From an uncultured Oscillospiraceae bacterium (GTDB lineage Bacteria > Bacillota > Clostridia > Oscillospirales > Oscillospiraceae), in the NCBI GenBank assembly GCA_934567115.1, contig CAKTJA010000089.1, positions 1-5,671 on the forward strand: 5,671 nucleotides of DNA. The letters run 5' to 3'. Below are positions 4,691 through 5,671 of the stretch, one piece after another. A model generated the notes under the pieces. It worked only from the letters and a program-made list of their open reading frames with translations, was not told where the DNA came from and made no database searches. The translations under genes and the position numbers were made by a program. The first letter of the stretch is position 1. Each line of letters starts with the position of its first letter.

Positions 4691-5290
4691 CTATGTAATG
4701 TCGTTGAGCTTGAAGCGGTGGATCTTTTCGATCGGGTCGTCCGAATGGGTGCAGATGCAGGCGACGTAGCCGGGGAAGGTGTCGATATACTCGAAGCGCT
4801 CGCCGAGCATGGTCGGCGAGTCCTCCTCCCGCATCGCGGCAAGGCCCGCGCCGCCCCATTTTCCGCGGCTTTCCCGGCGCGTCCAGCTTTCAAAAAAGGC
4901 GCGCTCCGTCACGGCGCCCGCAAGACGCTGCATCGTGCGCTCGCTGACCGGGCGGATACGCTCGATGTCCACGCCGATGGGTCGGTCGTGAATGCCGACG
5001 AGCACGGCCCCGCGCGTATGGCTGATGTTGAACTGAACATCGGGGTGCTCCGGAAAGCCCGGCTTTCCGTATTTATTATAGGAGAGCGCCGGAAGCTCGC
5101 GCCAGCCGTAGAGCGCGTTCAGCCCAAGCCGAAGCGCGGCGTAGGCGCAGATCGGCTCGTGCCCGAGCACGGGGTCCTTCAGGTTCGCAAGACGCTGCCG
5201 GCGTTCCGGCGGAACAAACTCCAGCAGCCGGGACGCCTCGTCGTCGGTAAAGGGACGTTCCAGCCGAATGGAGATAAGCTGTATTTTCAA
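4691..5290 (-). CDS. Sfp-type 4'-phosphopantetheinyl transferase
   Basis: The 199-residue product has the Sfp-family motifs: FNISHTRG (88-95) with His91, GVDIE (106-110) with the magnesium ligands Asp108 and Glu110, and FFESWTRRESRGKW (132-145) with Glu140 and Lys144. Upstream KYGKPGFPE (73-81) is the usual P1-type motif. The enzyme moves the phosphopantetheine arm of coenzyme A onto a conserved serine of carrier proteins; broad-range Sfp members serve NRPS/PKS carriers, and no such genes are in view, so the partner is unknown. TTG at 5290 is chosen as start because AAAGGGG (5305 to 5299) lies 8 nt upstream and the family begins with the strand KIQLISI. The ATG at 5338 lies within the promoter spacer, upstream of the expected transcription start, and cannot be used by this transcript. 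The C-terminus is a little short compared with the about 225 residues of Sfp. It is monocistronic and divergent from dnaG. Confidence 0.88.
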   Translation of the reverse strand: MKIQLISIRLERPFTDDEASRLLEFVPPERRQRLANLKDPVLGHEPICAYAALRLGLNALYGWRELPALSYNKYGKPGFPEHPDVQFNISHTRGAVLVGIHDRPIGVDIERIRPVSERTMQRLAGAVTERAFFESWTRRESRGKWGGAGLAAMREEDSPTMLGERFEYIDTFPGYVACICTHSDDPIEKIHRFKLNDIT

Positions 5291-5298
5291 ACGATCGG

Positions 5299-5305
5299 CC
5301 CCTTT
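5299..5305 (-). promoter_or_regulatory. Ribosome binding site deciding the TTG start
   Basis: AAAGGGG on the minus strand is 8 nt before TTG at 5290. It is a moderate match to AAGGAGG, and no comparable site precedes the in-frame ATG at 5338. Confidence 0.6.
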
Positions 5306-5326
5306 CCCAGCGCCGGTTTTTTCGTC

Positions 5327-5355
5327 AGTATACCGCATCCTTCGCGCCCTGTCAA
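5327..5355 (-). promoter_or_regulatory. Sigma-A promoter of the phosphopantetheinyl transferase
   Basis: On the minus strand TTGACA (5355-5350), a 17-nt spacer and TATACT (5332-5327) form a near-perfect promoter. Transcription should start near 5320, leaving a leader of about 30 nt before TTG at 5290. Confidence 0.85.
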
Positions 5356-5399
5356 ATTGCGGCGGACAAAAATTTCCTGATTTTTATGGGATTTTATGC

Positions 5400-5424
5400 T
5401 TTACGAAAAAATTTTTTTCGTAAA
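5400..5424. repeat. 25-bp AT-rich palindrome between sfp-type gene and dnaG
   Basis: TTTACGAAAAAA (5400-5411) and TTTTTTCGTAAA (5413-5424) are exact inverted arms around a single T. It lies 45 nt upstream of the minus-strand -35 and about 83 nt before the dnaG start, between divergent genes. It could be an operator, a bent or melted AT-rich site, or a hairpin in a leader. Confidence 0.7.
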
Positions 5425-5482
5425 AAAGAGGAAACCGGCAAAACGCGGCGTATAAGTAAATATTGTACGAAATCGTGCCGCC

Positions 5483-5494
5483 TTCCGGCCGGAA
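5483..5494. promoter_or_regulatory. Palindrome next to the dnaG ribosome binding site
   Basis: TTCCGGCCGGAA is a perfect 12-bp palindrome touching AAAGGAGA (5493-5500), the dnaG ribosome binding site. It may affect initiation. A TATAAG (5451-5456) upstream is a possible -10, but no matching -35 was found. Confidence 0.35.
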
Positions 5495-5506
5495 AGGAGA
5501 CGTGCC

Positions 5507-5671
5507 ATGGCCTTCCCGCAGAGCTTTCTTGACGAGCTGATCGCGCGCAGCGACATTGTAGACGTCGTGGGCAGCTATGTCGCGCTGACGAAAAAGGGCG
5601 CGAATTATTTCGGGCTGTGTCCGTTCCACAACGAAAAGACCGGGTCGTTTTCCGTCTCTCCGGATAAGCAG
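5507..5671 (+). CDS. dnaG: DNA primase DnaG, N-terminal part (partial)
   Basis: The first 55 residues are visible; the gene runs off the window. The opening [25 protein letters not shown] and the zinc-binding motif [19 protein letters not shown] (34-52) with Cys38 and His41 are the CHC2 zinc finger of bacterial DNA primase; the remaining two cysteines should lie just outside. DnaG makes RNA primers at the replication fork together with DnaB helicase. The usual EKTPSF reads EKTGSF here, a small variation. ATG at 5507 is preceded by AAAGGAGA at a 6-nt distance. In Firmicutes dnaG is commonly followed by the main sigma factor gene rpoD, which would lie beyond the window. Confidence 0.95.
   Translation, partial: MAFPQSFLDELIARSDIVDVVGSYVALTKKGANYFGLCPFHNEKTGSFSVSPDKQ

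Noticed and set aside
4634..5380. 248-codon plus-strand frame across the phosphopantetheinyl transferase gene.
   Set aside because: It begins inside the terminator palindrome and has no ribosome binding site. The opposite strand carries the Sfp motifs, promoter and RBS.
5384..5629. 81-codon minus-strand frame over the dnaG start.
   Set aside because: It is antisense to the DnaG zinc motif, crosses the AT palindrome, and has no domain-like text.

Overview
The window looks like the chromosome of a GC-rich, endospore-forming Firmicute of the Clostridia, probably Oscillospiraceae-like. This rests on the roughly 60% GC content, AGGAGG-type ribosome binding sites, near-consensus sigma-A promoters (TTGACA/TATACT), a DUF1540 protein, and a C-terminal piece of what appears to be the sporulation sigma factor SigK. 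The genus cannot be fixed from this sequence.

Left part (1-1123): the right end of a mobile element. A large serine recombinase, whose catalytic N-terminus lies outside the window, ends at 979. Only about 75 nt later an open frame without its own start reads YVSRIEKRALEKL and stops at 1123. That string is the end of sigma region 4.2 in the SigK family. A serine recombinase directly abutting a decapitated sigK 3' end is the arrangement of a sigK intervening (skin) element, which in Bacillus subtilis is excised in the mother cell by the serine recombinase SpoIVCA to rebuild sigK. Whether excision still happens here depends on the 5' half of sigK, which is not in the window. This is the most interesting signal.

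Middle part (1124-2793): the sigma gene's terminator overlaps the promoter of a ROK-family glucokinase. The glucokinase is followed by a nicotinamidase/isochorismatase-type cysteine hydrolase and a strong hairpin terminator.

Right part (2794-5671): a half-size EamA (DMT) transporter on the minus strand with its own strong promoter; then, on the plus strand, a 62-residue cysteine-rich DUF1540 protein and two half-length TauE/SafE (TSUP) permease genes joined by an ATGA overlap. A 34-bp perfect palindrome separates these from a convergent Sfp-type phosphopantetheinyl transferase. That gene is transcribed away from dnaG (DNA primase, cut by the window end), and the sfp-dnaG intergenic region carries a 25-bp AT-rich palindrome. 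Apart from the two permease halves, the genes look like a string of short independent housekeeping units. No spacer longer than 300 nt occurs. No tRNA, rRNA or CRISPR was seen.
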